This document shows, piece after piece, positions 33,501 through 43,689 of a stretch of 64,000 nt of DNA. The stretch covers positions 1,419 to 65,418 of the forward strand of contig NW_020289996.1 of the NCBI RefSeq assembly GCF_003144195.1. The letters run 5' to 3'. A program made the translations under genes and the position numbers. Source of the DNA: Ceraceosorus guamensis (Eukaryota; Basidiomycota; Exobasidiomycetes; Ceraceosorales; Ceraceosoraceae). The notes beneath the pieces are model-generated. The model was not told the DNA's origin and ran no database searches. It was given only the letters and a program-made list of their open reading frames with translations. Each line of letters begins with the position of its first letter. Within the stretch, counting starts at the first letter, position 1.

Positions 33501-35412
33501 TGCCTACCGCGCGCCTTTTGGGTATAGCGTTGCCCGGGAGCCAAGTAGATCGGGTACTCGAGCCTACCCTCGCCCGGTATGAGATTGTGGCCAGGCAAGG
33601 CTTTCCCTTCTGCGTTGTGCGCTCGGCCTTGTGCGAACACCTGTCCATCCTTGTAGCCCGACTTTGCCAGCCAGGGAGCCCGCTGAAAACCTCTAGAGAT
33701 CTGGCGCGAGGCAGATGTGCCAAGCAATGGAACCTCAGAATCTTCTCGCTAGACGCGTCGCTACCAAGCCTGACGCACCTTGATTTTGTGCAGCTCTGGT
33801 GCGTGGTTCTCTTTGAAATGCTGAACGGCGTGCCTGATTGCGTTTCTTTGGTAGTCGCCTTCGATAGCTTGGTGAAACGTCACCTGGACGGGTTCCTGCG
33901 GGAAGTTGGAGCTCAGCGAGCTAATCTCGTGGACGCCAAAGCGCGACACCTCCCATTGCGGGTCCTTACCCACACTTATGACTGCCTGTTCGCTTGCCGA
34001 AGCGAGCTCTTTGGGTAAGGCGCGCCTCAGCAAGGGTGCTGTCTTGATGCCTCTACCGGTCTCCTCAAGCGCAGCTCCATTTCTTCGCATTACGCTCTCA
34101 TCAGCAAGGAGAGAGCGGCGGTTTGCATGGTGGGCGGGAGCGTCACCGCCTTCATAAGCGTGCAGGTCTGTCCCGAAGAGCCGAATGCGCTTCGGCGCTG
34201 GGGCCTTGTCATCGTTCTCCGCTGCGTGGACCTTCTTTTGCGGGCCGGCTGGCCCACTGTGACTCCCGTGCGAAACCTCAGCGCCAAAGAGCCGAATGCT
34301 TTTGGGAGTTTGATTTGCATTGACCTCGTCATTGAATTGCGACGCAACTTGCGGTCGTGCAGATGGCCCAACCTGCTTGCTAGGCGAAACGTCTTTACTG
34401 AAGGGCCTGAGGCGAGTCGATGAACGGTCAGGCAGGCTTGAGAGCGCTGGCTGCGCCTGGGCAGCGAACCCTTCAGCGGCGCCCGTGTGGGTCAACGTGA
34501 ACGGATTCTTATCAGATCTTCTTTGACCCCTGAGCGGGCTGTGTGTTGGACTGGAGAAGTCAGCAGAGGCGCGGAGAGTGAGTATTAGCGAGATACGAAC
34601 AATTTTGTAGGCCTGTCGTGTGCTCTTCCACGGTCTTCAGAGGGAAAGTGACCGTCGGGTAGTCTTCCGGCAGGAGTCAAATCTACTCTGAGATTGCTGC
34701 GCTCGTATGTCCACCTTCTGCCAGCTTCTGGGTAGACCACATATTCCTTTGGGTTATGACCAGGCGCGGTCTTGAAGGGCGTCTTGAGGGGATAGCCCTG
34801 ATGGTCATAAGCGATGCCCATTGCGAACATTGGCGTTCTCGGATCTGCCTCTGTCGTCAGGCGTTTGCCCTTGCCAGGGCGAAATCCATGAAGAAGCTGC
34901 GAGACAAAAAAAAAGATTTCAGGCCTCATATTCGGAAATGCGGAACAAATGCCGGGACTGACCGTAAATGCCTTCATGGTGGGCTCGTTGTTTCGCGCCC
35001 AGGAATTGACTGCAGAGGTAATGGCATTCTGATGAGTGCTCTGGGACACTCTGTCGTTCCAGTTGATCTCCACAGGAAGCCAGTTGCCCTTGTTGCGTGG
35101 ATACGTTCTTGAGTGTCAGCAATTCAAGCACGGTGGCGCGGCCGGGGGTCGAGCCTCGCCTCCGCTACCCACATGAATGTCGTACGCTCGCTTTTCCATC
35201 ATCGTGCCTGTGCTGGGAGCAGGGTCCCAGATTACCTTTCGAGCAATCTCCTTTTGGATGCTCGATAAGTCATGCTTGCGCAGAATGAACAAGATAAGCG
35301 GAAGCAAAGAAGCATAGAGCCCTGTCAAGACCATTCTTCTGAACCAGCGCCGTTGCTTGCTGATTGGCGAAGTGCTGTCAGAGCCGCCTAGCGCTTCGTT
35401 GCGAGCTGTCAT
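30501..35412 (-). CDS. large unrecognised membrane-anchored protein with four two-part repeats
   Basis: I do not recognise this family. Proposed exons (coding order): 35412-35173, 35088-34963, 34896-34597, 34507-33779, 33700-33086, 33019-31784, 31721-31611, 31529-31101, 31013-30501, about 1,430 residues. A basic N-terminus (KQRRWFRRM) precedes one membrane segment (residues 28-45, VLTGLYASLLPLILFIL), suggesting a type II signal anchor. Four copies of a unit follow. Part A has about 40 residues (GNWLPVEINWNDRVSQSTHQ..., GNWKDVEVYYNKVTDPGHQ...). Part B has about 100 (..GIAYD..G.PL...PGHN...YPIYL.KGQ.Y...). Low-complexity linkers carry KRIRLFG and LDLDLNKTPP motifs; the tail is S/A/E-rich with a basic KRARTRKYK stretch. 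The exon 3/4 junction is the weakest: an alternative joins 34601 to 34550. If that junction is false, two adjacent genes are possible. Two introns are multiples of three without stops. Confidence 0.62.
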
Positions 35413-36785
35413 AGCTGCTTGACCGCCTCAGCAAAATGCTGCGAAATTGTAAATGAAGAAGGAGTCAAGGAGAGCGACCGGCGTTTCACTTGACGAGAGA
35501 ATGGTCAAAGTGTGTGAAAGAGAGGAGGTGTTCGGGGGGGGTGGAGGGGAAGGGGGGATTATGAGGATCAAGAAGTGAAGTTTTGGCCATCGCAAGCCGA
35601 TACTTTCAGTCGCCACTCGATCGTGACTTGCCACCTTGAATACATTCGAAGCTCAATCGCCCAGCTCTCGCGCATGATCTGTCGATCCGTCTGGCGCGAG
35701 CTAATGCAGAAAGAACGAGCATGGAGATGCCTTGGCCGTGCTCAACCACCCTCAAGCTCATGCACCCATCATGTCAAGGCATCTTACCATCGCCACCCTG
35801 CTCGGGCGCTGGACTGCTCGTTGGCTATAAGCGGCGCATCCGATGACCGTGCCGGCGCTGGTGGTGGTGCATATATATACCTTTCGGCAAAGGGAGTATA
35901 GTCGGCAAAGGCGCGCGCGCTACATTGGCGCTTGATTGACTATGGGCGCGCGAACAGAGCAAGCAGTCTGAGTGTCTGTCGCTCGGTCAACTGCTGGCGA
36001 TTCAGGCTCAGCGGCTCAAGCCAGCCGACCCGCAAGGAACGCGCATTATATCCGCTTCCGCCACCACTTTCGCATCTTGGCGGATCGTCAAGAAAGTATC
36101 TCAGACCGGTTCTTAGCGTGTCGGGTCTGTGAGCAGTGGCAGTGGCAGTGGCAGTTGTCAGCGCCTGTCCATGCGGCATCCGCCGCCTTCTCTCTTCCAT
36201 GCACTCGACCAGTCGCATCAGAGGCCTGATCGCTTGGGCTGGCACGCTTGGCTTCGCCGCTTGAAGAGATCAAAATCGTTGCTTTGAATATTGAATAGGA
36301 CTGGACGATGATGATGAGGAGAATCACGAATGGCAAAGTAGGAGGGGAGGGCAGATGCGATGCCATCCGCCCCTCGCAATCATCAACCACCGTTCGTTGC
36401 ATTTCATCCGGGCTTGCCGTGTGGCGTATGTATATATGCTGCTGACACACGCCCCCGCCCCGCCAACGTGCGTGCGCCTTCCTCCACATCCCGCAGCCTC
36501 GCTTATGCACGCCATGCTGCCGCTCTCGAGGATGCATATCCCGCCCGCCTCACGACTAGTCCGCTGTGAATTGACGAATCTACGTCGCGCGACAATCGTG
36601 AATCTCGTTCTTTGTTCCCGTTTAAACAATAAGGGACCGTTTGAAGAAGCTTCTCTCGCCCGTCTAAAGGAGGTGGCTTTACCCTCCAACCAAAAGTCTT
36701 CAAAGGCGCGCAAGACCTTGGAATAGGAAGGTGCGCAATCCCCGATACCAACGCGAGGGGCGCGCACAGGAAGCGCAAAGCCACG
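35413..36785. promoter_or_regulatory. divergent promoter region of the repeat-protein gene and APN1
   Basis: No gene was found in 1.37 kb. It contains a purine-rich G tract (about 35536-35562), TATA-like ATATATATAC at 35871-35880 and GTATATATG near 36427, GTGGCA repeats (36136-36155), and AATCGTGAAT-type motifs at 36321 and 36591. The start codons on either side face away from each other. Confidence 0.5.
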
Positions 36786-36955
36786 ATGCCACGTCGGTCT
36801 GCGCGCCAGTCGACGGTCAAGGTGGAAGAGGTGGTGCCAGAAAGACGGAAAGCCGATCGCAATTCCCCTTCTCGAACAGCCAGCTCATCCACAACGGGAC
36901 CGTCCATGCGGGGCAAGAAGCGCGGCGCGAAGAAGGTGGATGAGGTGAATGATAC

Positions 36956-36987
<32 letters not shown>

Positions 36988-37291
36988 CGCAGCATCGGGC
37001 ATCCAAGCGTCTCAAGAGCTCAGCAAAAGCCGAGGAGGTAAAGATGGAGTCGGACATTGCAGCAGCTGGAATGCCGTCCATTCGCAGTGGACGTGTCAAG
37101 AATGGGCACAATGCCGTTCAGGATGATGATGCAGCAGAATCATCGCCAGCAAGTCCGGCGGCGGCAGAGGAAGAGCCGTGCGAAGCAAAGGTCTCATCAG
37201 ACGCACAAAGCCAATCATCAGGTGGTCCTGCTGCTGCTGCTGCTGATGCGAAGAAGAAGAAGAAGCGCGAGTCGAAATCTTGTGCTGGAGC

Positions 37292-37330
<39 letters not shown>

Positions 37331-39058
37331 GGGGCAACAGGCGGATGCTGCGCGAGTTCAGGGGAGCAAGTATCACGTCGGAGCGCACATTTCCATGGCG
37401 GGAGGCATCGAGAACAGCGTCAAGAACGCACTGAACATCGGAGGCAATGCGTTTGCGCTGTTCGTCAGGCCCAAAATGGCTTGGGCTAGCAAAGCCATAG
37501 CGGAGGTCAATGTGCAAGCTTTCAAATGCGCGGTGGCGCAACATGATTATGCGGCTCGCGTATTGCCTCATGGATGCTACCTCACCAACCTGGCCAATCC
37601 GGACGAGGAGAAGAGGCGGAAATCGTACGAGTGCTTCGTGGATGATCTGCAACGATGCGCGCTTTTGGGCATAGACAGGTTCAACTTTCATCCGGGCAGC
37701 ACAGTGGGGGAATGCAGCATGGAGGAGGGATGCGCTTCGATTGCGCAGTGCATCAACAGAGCGCACGAACAAGTCAAAGACTGTCCACGCATACTTTTGG
37801 AGAACATGGCAGGATCGGGAAATGTCATTGGCAAGAGCTGGACGGAGCTGGGTCAGGTCATAGGTGAGGCGAACATCAACGAACTCTTTCTGGGCACCCA
37901 CAACGAGCAGGCGCCGCGCCGCGCCACGGCATGATTCTGCGTCTGACTCGCTGCGAGCCGCTCGATCGCGTTGCCCCTTCCCCCTCACCCCTCCCCTCCC
38001 TCTCCATCTTTTGCCAGCGTTGGTGGTTGACAAGTCAAAAGTGGGCGTCTGTCTGGACTTGTGCCACGCCTTTGCCGCTGGCTACGACATTTCTCACGCA
38101 GCAGGTTTCGACGCGATGCTGGAAGAGCTGGACGCCAATGTGGGCAAAGAGTATCTGCAGGGAATCCACATCAACGACTCTAAAGGTGAGGAAGGTGGTA
38201 CTAAAGCGCGTTTGTCGTGCTCGTAGATGTGTGAGCGTGCTTCGGTAACCACGCCTATCAATCATCCTCAGGCGCCCTGGGCTCGCACAAGGACAGACAC
38301 GATAATGTGGGAGCTGGGATGCTTGGTCTGTGAGTAGAGCGCACGCACTCCCGGACAATAGTCGAGCGGCGCGGCGCATCTCTCCCCCATCTGACCGTAC
38401 GAAAGACTTCTGCGTACTTCTCTTCTCCCCCCTTTGCCCCTCCTCTCGCGCGCTCAGCTATCCATTTTGGAGGATCATGAACGATTTGCGCTTTCAAGGG
38501 ATGCCGATGGTGCTGGAAACGCCAGGAGAAGAGGGTGTGATGCATCAAGTATGGTCGCGCGAGGTGGAAGCGTTGTACTGTTTGTCCGGCACGCTCTACG
38601 AGGACGATGTGCGCTCCCGCTCGAACAAGACGATCAAGGCCGAGCACGAGCCGAAAGGGCAACAAGCCTCGGGCGGATGGCAAAGGGCGAGAGAGTTGAT
38701 GCGGCAGGTCCAAGAGCTCAGACTCCAAGGCGCCAAAGCAGAAGAGGAGAAGAAGCAGAGGAGCCAAGCAAACAAGACTTTGGCCAAAGCGAAAGCCAGA
38801 GCCAAAGCCAAGGTCGACGTGTCGTCCAGCGAGGAGGATGTTGACGTTGAGAAAGAGGAGGAGAAGGAGGAGGACAAGAAGAGACGGAATGTCGAGCTGA
38901 TCGGAGCGAAGAAGAAGCGCGCCAAAACTGCCGCATCCCAGCGACGCGCTGCTCCTTTTGCGCAGCAAACGGCCGCAGAGGTCAGCACTGCTGGCGAGAG
39001 CGCACTTGTCGAGAATGAACGAGGAGCGGGCAGGAAGTCAAGGGGGAGGGCTTTGTGA
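36786..39058 (+). CDS. APN1: AP endonuclease of the endonuclease IV family
   Basis: Cuts DNA at abasic sites and removes blocked 3' ends in base-excision repair, in the nucleus. Exons are 36786-37863, 38018-38185, 38272-38329, 38458-39058, about 634 residues. The N-terminal 190 residues are basic and disordered, with two polyglutamine tracts and NLS-like KKRGAKK. The catalytic barrel starts at KYHVGAHISMAGGIENSV. The zinc ligands of the family are all present: H in AHIS, H in VLPHGCY, H in FNFHPGST, E in LLENMAG, D and H in CLDLCHAF, H in GIHINDSK, the GSHKDRHDNVG block, and E in VLETPGEEG. A 170-residue lysine- and acid-rich coiled tail follows the fold, much longer than in yeast Apn1. The exon 2-4 junctions all restore conserved words. 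Confidence 0.93.
36957..36986. repeat. CAG tract encoding polyglutamine in APN1 (first)
   Basis: About ten CAG codons encode a glutamine run in the disordered N-terminal region of the AP endonuclease. A second tract lies about 310 bp downstream. Confidence 0.9.
37293..37328. repeat. CAG tract encoding polyglutamine in APN1 (second)
   Basis: About twelve CAG codons encode a second glutamine run, just before the conserved catalytic barrel. Confidence 0.9.
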
Positions 39059-39239
39059 ACCCAGAAAGGCTAGGTAGATGTTTTATAGCGGGGCAGGTGC
39101 AATGCGCGTCGGGCGTTTGTGAGCGACGTTGCAAGCGGTGCAGCGGACCGCCCGGGCACTCCTTGTGCTCGAAAACGATGGATATCTATGCTCAGCATGC
39201 CATTGATCATCGCGTGCTCATATTGTGCCATTCTGGTGT

Positions 39240-39876
39240 CTAATACTCCCCACGCAGCTCTTTGAGCAAGCCCTCGACCTATGCGGGGTCGGCGTAGAAT
39301 GAAAATGTGCACAGATGAGCAAACCGACTGCAGCAGCTCTCAAAGCCGAGCATTCGACTCACCTCCCACGCGCCAGCCCAAAACCTGATGCTAGCCTCGA
39401 CACCCCCCTCTTTTTCGATTCTCTTTTCCAGTCCTCTGTAGCGTCTGACGAGAGCCACATCTTTTGGGCCCAATCGCAAAACAGGACAATAATCGTTGCC
39501 TCCATCTCCCACGTACACTATCCTTTCAAACGCCGAACGTCCTCCATGACGAGCCAAAAAAGCTTCCAATTCCTCGCCTGTGTCGCGCGCGCGAGCGATG
39601 AAGGAAAAAGGGGGGGAGGGGGAGGTAAGAAAGAGAAACCAGGGTTGAGATTAACCGGCATTTGAGTTTGGAAGGTCGAAGCTTGCTGGCGCAACACGTA
39701 CCTTTGCACATGTTGGGACTGCAGCCTACTTTGCACTTGTGCTGCTGAGCTGCAGGAGCGTCCGCAGGGATGCGCCTGGACAAGTTCAGCAGGCCATTTT
39801 CCTCAAAGTGGGCAGGATTGGTGACCACTTCCGTGAAAGCTTCTTTCAAGCCTTGATGCTGAGCGATGATAGAGAC

Positions 39877-39912
<36 letters not shown>

Positions 39913-40582
39913 GGGAGTATGAGCGTGCGAGGGCTAGAGCAAGGGCTTAGAGGAAGGCGAGGCAAAGCGCTCACTTGAAGGATGGTGTCGATGTAAACGC
40001 TGTTGGAGTTGCTCAGCAGGAAAAAGGTCGTCTGCGGCGTGCTGGCCACCTTGGTTTGCAGCACACCCCTCCTCATAGCCGGATGCTGACGAGATGTGGT
40101 GGATCGTCACAACGAAAACGACGTGAGCTAAAGAAGGAGGAGCATTTGCGCAAAGAGCTGGGACGCGCTGTTGTTGGCAAAGGCGCAAGTGCCCACTCAC
40201 AAAAGGCATGACTCGCATGGCATCCCTGATCTGATCAGGCGTGATTCCTCTGCCGTGAAGCTCCCTTAGCAGTCCCGCACTGCGCAGCGCAGCGCGGCGA
40301 AGCGAAGCGAGGAGCGAAATGACGAGTAAATCACATGAGCTCCTTCATCATGCCTATTGGGGGCAGAAGGGAACAAGGGGAAAAGGGATAAGGCACTCAC
40401 CAAAGATCGGTGAATTGAACAGTCCCGTCCCTCTCCTTGATCCTTCTTCTAAGATCCGGAGCATGCACCTCGTGCACCCACCGGTCGGTATCCTGATCTG
40501 CCAAACTCCAGTCGAAGTCGTACACGATCAGCTGGCTCGCCACTTTTGGCAAGCGAGCAGTCACATTGGATTCGAGCGACAT
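39240..40582 (-). CDS. HAD-superfamily phosphatase, PHOSPHO1/PHOSPHO2 type
   Basis: Small-molecule phosphatase related to animal PHOSPHO proteins (phosphoethanolamine, phosphocholine or pyridoxal-phosphate phosphatases). The substrate here is not determined. Exons are 40582-40401, 40279-40201, 40085-39975, 39858-39702, 39577-39363, 39278-39240, about 260 residues with consistent phases. HAD motif I is VYDFDWSLADQDTDRW, where D and D flank FDWS as in PHOSPHO enzymes. Motif II is FFLLSNSN, motif III the lysine region around KVASTPQ or SRRIPAD, and motif IV is IVYVGDGGNDYCP. A cysteine-containing HKCKVGCSPNMCKG segment matches the family's metal or structural loop. The gene is convergent with APN1 and divergent from FAP7. 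Confidence 0.85.
39870..39912. repeat. (GA)n microsatellite in the phosphatase intron
   Basis: A GAGA run lies inside the intron 39859-39974 of the HAD phosphatase gene. It forms the pyrimidine tract side when read on the coding (minus) strand. Confidence 0.85.
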
Positions 40583-41459
40583 GATGATGTGGGAGATAAT
40601 TGGTGCGGACGGGAGGTCAAGTAGTCAAGTGGACTTGATTGAACACGATGAATCACGTGAATAGGTCGAGTGCCTGGCGCAGAGCGATGACGGAAAGAGC
40701 GATTCTGCGGCGGGCGCTGCAGTACACTACTTGTGACTAGTTGTGCGCTGCAACTGAAACGATGACCGCCGCTTGACGATGAAATGTTTCACTCGCGATT
40801 GCTAACCAAATGCTTGAGCCAAGTCTCGGTCAGAGTCAGAATTTTGAATGATGTCGTGTGTGAGAAGTGGGCGCGTATTTGTAGGCGTCGGCGTCGCTGC
40901 ATAATACATACCCATCAAATCAACACATGCAAACGCATTTCTTCGGCAGCTATAGCTCCAACACGCCTCTATATACGCGCCCGCACCTATGTATACGGTA
41001 CACACCAAAAAGAGAAGAAAACGTGCGCACGGAGCAGGCAAATTCGATTGTATGCACAAGAGTCACGTGATCGCTTTTTTTTTCTTTTTTTTGGTGTTGC
41101 TTCTCACCCAAATTTTCCCCGCGCAAGGCCACGCGAGCAGTCACGAGTCAGGGTGCTGTGGTGTGCAGCAGGCTAGCTCTTGCTTGCTTGCTGATTCAAG
41201 AGGCCGCGATCTCTCATCAATTCTAGAATTTCTATCAAAATGAATCGAAACACTCACACTAGGCCCAGCAGCAGATATCTCTCCCCTCCATCTCTTCACG
41301 ACTGAGACTTTAGTTGCTGGACTGTCGTTGTTCTTCACCATCGCTCACGGCGGCCATCCATCCTCCCACCCACCCCTCCACCCCATCCACCTATCCCTGC
41401 GTCCAGTGCACATACGTGCTCGCCCACTTGCATCCAACTCCCCACTTTTTCTCCACAGA
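40583..41459. promoter_or_regulatory. divergent promoter region of the phosphatase and FAP7 genes
   Basis: No gene was seen in 877 bp. It contains an AATCACGTGAAT element (about 40650), CACGTG at 41064-41069, and a T-rich run (41073-41092). A pyrimidine-rich leader with CCATCC/CACCC repeats precedes the FAP7 ATG. Confidence 0.5.
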
Positions 41460-42403
41460 ATGCCTCGTCGAGCATGGCCCAACATTGTGCTGACAGGCAC
41501 ACCAGGAGTAGGCAAATCGACCCACGCAACGCAGCTCCACGCACGTCTTCCAGCTCTGGAACAGATCGACGTGACATCTCTGTGCAAATCCAACCATTTC
41601 ACCCTGAATTACGACGAGGCGTGGGATACGTTTGAGGTGGATGAAGATAAATTGTTGGATTTCTTGGAGGAAAAGTGCGGCTTTGAGCCTGTGGAGGTGG
41701 AGGATGGTGGGAGTGTGCAAGAGGATGAGGATGAGAAGGAGAAGGAGAAGGAGAGGAAAGGAGGAACGATTTTGGATTGGCATACCTGCGACGCTTATCC
41801 CGAAAGGTGGGTCGATCTCGTCGTCGTCCTCACATGCGACCACGCCATCCTCTGGGAAAGGCTCGAAAAGCGGTGAGTGTCGAGTGTCGTGTGTCGTGTG
41901 TCGTGTGTCGTGTGTCGTGTGTCGTGTGTCGTGTCGCGTAGTGGCACGTCTGAGAGTTGAAAAATGCTGCGGGCAGGCGGAGGGAATGAAAAGCGGATAT
42001 CGCACAATCAAGGCGCAGCTTGCGAATAGCATAAAGTCGCGCCGGCGCGCCTTCAGAGCAAAAGGCTGTTCCTCCGCGCTCATACGCCGCCCCGCAAGTG
42101 TCTCAGCGGTCCGAACTTTCTTCTGCAACGCGACGCTGATTAGCCGTGCGCGTCACGACTCAAACGCCTCACATCTCCTCCTTTGCCCCCCTCTTGTCCA
42201 GCAATTATCCCCTAGCCAAGATCCAAGAGAACAACAGCGCGGAAATCATGCAAGTCGTGCTTTCCGAAGCTCACGAAGCTTACGACGAGCAGATCGTCGT
42301 TGCGCTCAAGAGCGAGAATGCGGAGCAGGTAGAGGAAAATGTGGAGCGCATCGTAGCTTGGGTCGACGCATGGAGGAGACAGAGGGGTTTGTCTGGTGTT
42401 TGA
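41460..42403 (+). CDS. FAP7: adenylate-kinase-like NTPase Fap7 (hCINAP/AK6)
   Basis: Nuclear P-loop NTPase needed for late 40S ribosome maturation with Rps14. Exons are 41460-41872 and 42202-42403, about 204 residues. Signatures are NIVLTGTPGVGKSTHATQL (Walker A), QIDVTSLCKSNHF, YDEAWDTFEVDEDKLLDFLEE, ILDWHTCDAYPERWVDLVVVL (the family's DxHxCD-type block), LWERLEKRNYPLAKIQENNSAEIMQVV (the conserved lid, restored by the splice), and WVDAW near the end. A 22-residue acidic/lysine insertion (EDGGSVQEDEDEKEKEKERK) precedes the DWH block. The 329-bp intron is long for this genome and holds a heptamer array. An 82-base poly-C run begins 34 bp after the stop. Confidence 0.93.
41876..41937. repeat. 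GTGTCGT heptamer array in the FAP7 intron
   Basis: About eight tandem copies of a 7-bp GTGTCGT-like unit start directly at the intron's 5' splice site (GTGAGTGTCG...). The donor itself looks like the first degenerate copy of the repeat. Confidence 0.85.
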
Positions 42404-42435
42404 ACACCGCGATAACTCTACCGTCAGTCCCACCA

Positions 42436-42520
<85 letters not shown>

Positions 42521-43689
42521 TCCCTCCCCAAAATCTCTAATTCTTGTCGCGCGCCCTTCACCTGAGCTGTGACGGATCGGTGACTTGATCGAATAGCGAC
42601 GGATGGAGGCCCCAGCTGGGCTCGTGCCCTTACACTGCAGGGTCGAGACGCACCTGAACGAAGCGCATTCGGTGCGCGATCCTCCTTGGATGAATCATAG
42701 CGCAACACTCGCTGGGAAACGGGCTCGGATGGACAAGCTCAGCAGATGATGCGTCTCGTGCGCCCCCGCATCTTCAACTCGACTTCCGATCGCAAGGTGA
42801 GTGATTTCTTAGAAGCGCTGCAACGGATAGGCTTGGCGGGCCGGAGGCCCTCGCCCTCGTTCCTTTGATTGGGAAATTATCGAGCGCTTGGATCTTCCGG
42901 GGTACAAAGCGGGGAATTCGAAATTTTGATGAAGGAAAAACCATGAACATTAAAAAGATTTCGTTGCGTTCTTGCTTAGGAGCTTTTTGCTCGGGGGGCA
43001 AAAGTCCAATGCGGAAGATCAGGTCACATTTTGCTGATTGTTTGGTAAAGGCGGAAGGGAGCTTCGGCATTATCATCAGCAACATTCAGCATCGTTAGGC
43101 CCACGGCAATGCGTTGCACATGCAATTCGAACGCTCATCTTGCTTCTTCTTTCCGCGCACATGCCTAATCGCCGATACGAAGGAGGGGGACAACGACCTC
43201 GCGTACGGGATTTCGAAAAAGTTGGTGCAAGTGCCCCAAACCACGTTACCCCCCAAAATGGCAACATCGCACCTGATGCTCCAGCAAGCACCCTCAATTG
43301 CACCAAAGCCAAATGAAGGGGCCCCGGTTCGAGACATCCGACTCCGCTTGGACTCCCGCAGGTGACCTACAAGGTGCATATATTCGACTCCCTCATCCCG
43401 CATCAAGCTCCAGACTTGCGAAATACGCGAAGCAGATGAATGGGTATTGCGGGATTGATTCTACAGGATTGAAGTGGCAAGGCGGGAAACAAAGAATGCG
43501 GTGCTTTCTTTGCGGTCTCCTTGCCCCGCTAAAAGATAGCGAGTGCTAGTGTCCATGAGCGAGCGTGAGACTGGAAGAGGATGCGGCGGAAGCGGGGGAA
43601 AGGCAGAACAATACAACGTCGGAGTCGCGCTAGAGGCTTGTGATGCGTGTGCTTGAATGCTTGCTGTGTACATGTGAGGTGCGCCGGGC
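42404..43689. other. intergenic region with an AT-richer island
   Basis: After the poly-C run, sequence from about 42860 to 43500 is visibly richer in A and T than the rest of the window (for example the run around 42915-42960). Short open frames exist on both strands, but none shows a recognised domain or coherent splice chain. It may be decayed inserted DNA or an unrecognised non-coding gene. Confidence 0.5.
42437..42518. repeat. poly-C run (about 82 C) downstream of FAP7
   Basis: An exceptionally long uninterrupted C homopolymer in the FAP7 3' flank. It yields spurious polyproline and polyglycine frames. True length is uncertain in any sequencing technology. Confidence 0.9.

Noticed and set aside
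33761-35412. Reading the 30.5-35.4 kb chain as separate small genes
   Set aside because: Most junctions splice in phase 0 with good signals, and the later segments lack their own conserved start codons. The one weak junction (exon 3/4) is stated in the feature entry, so a two-gene model remains possible.
42424-42708. Polyglycine/polyproline frames around the poly-C run
   Set aside because: These are homopolymer translation artefacts with no supporting sequence on either side.
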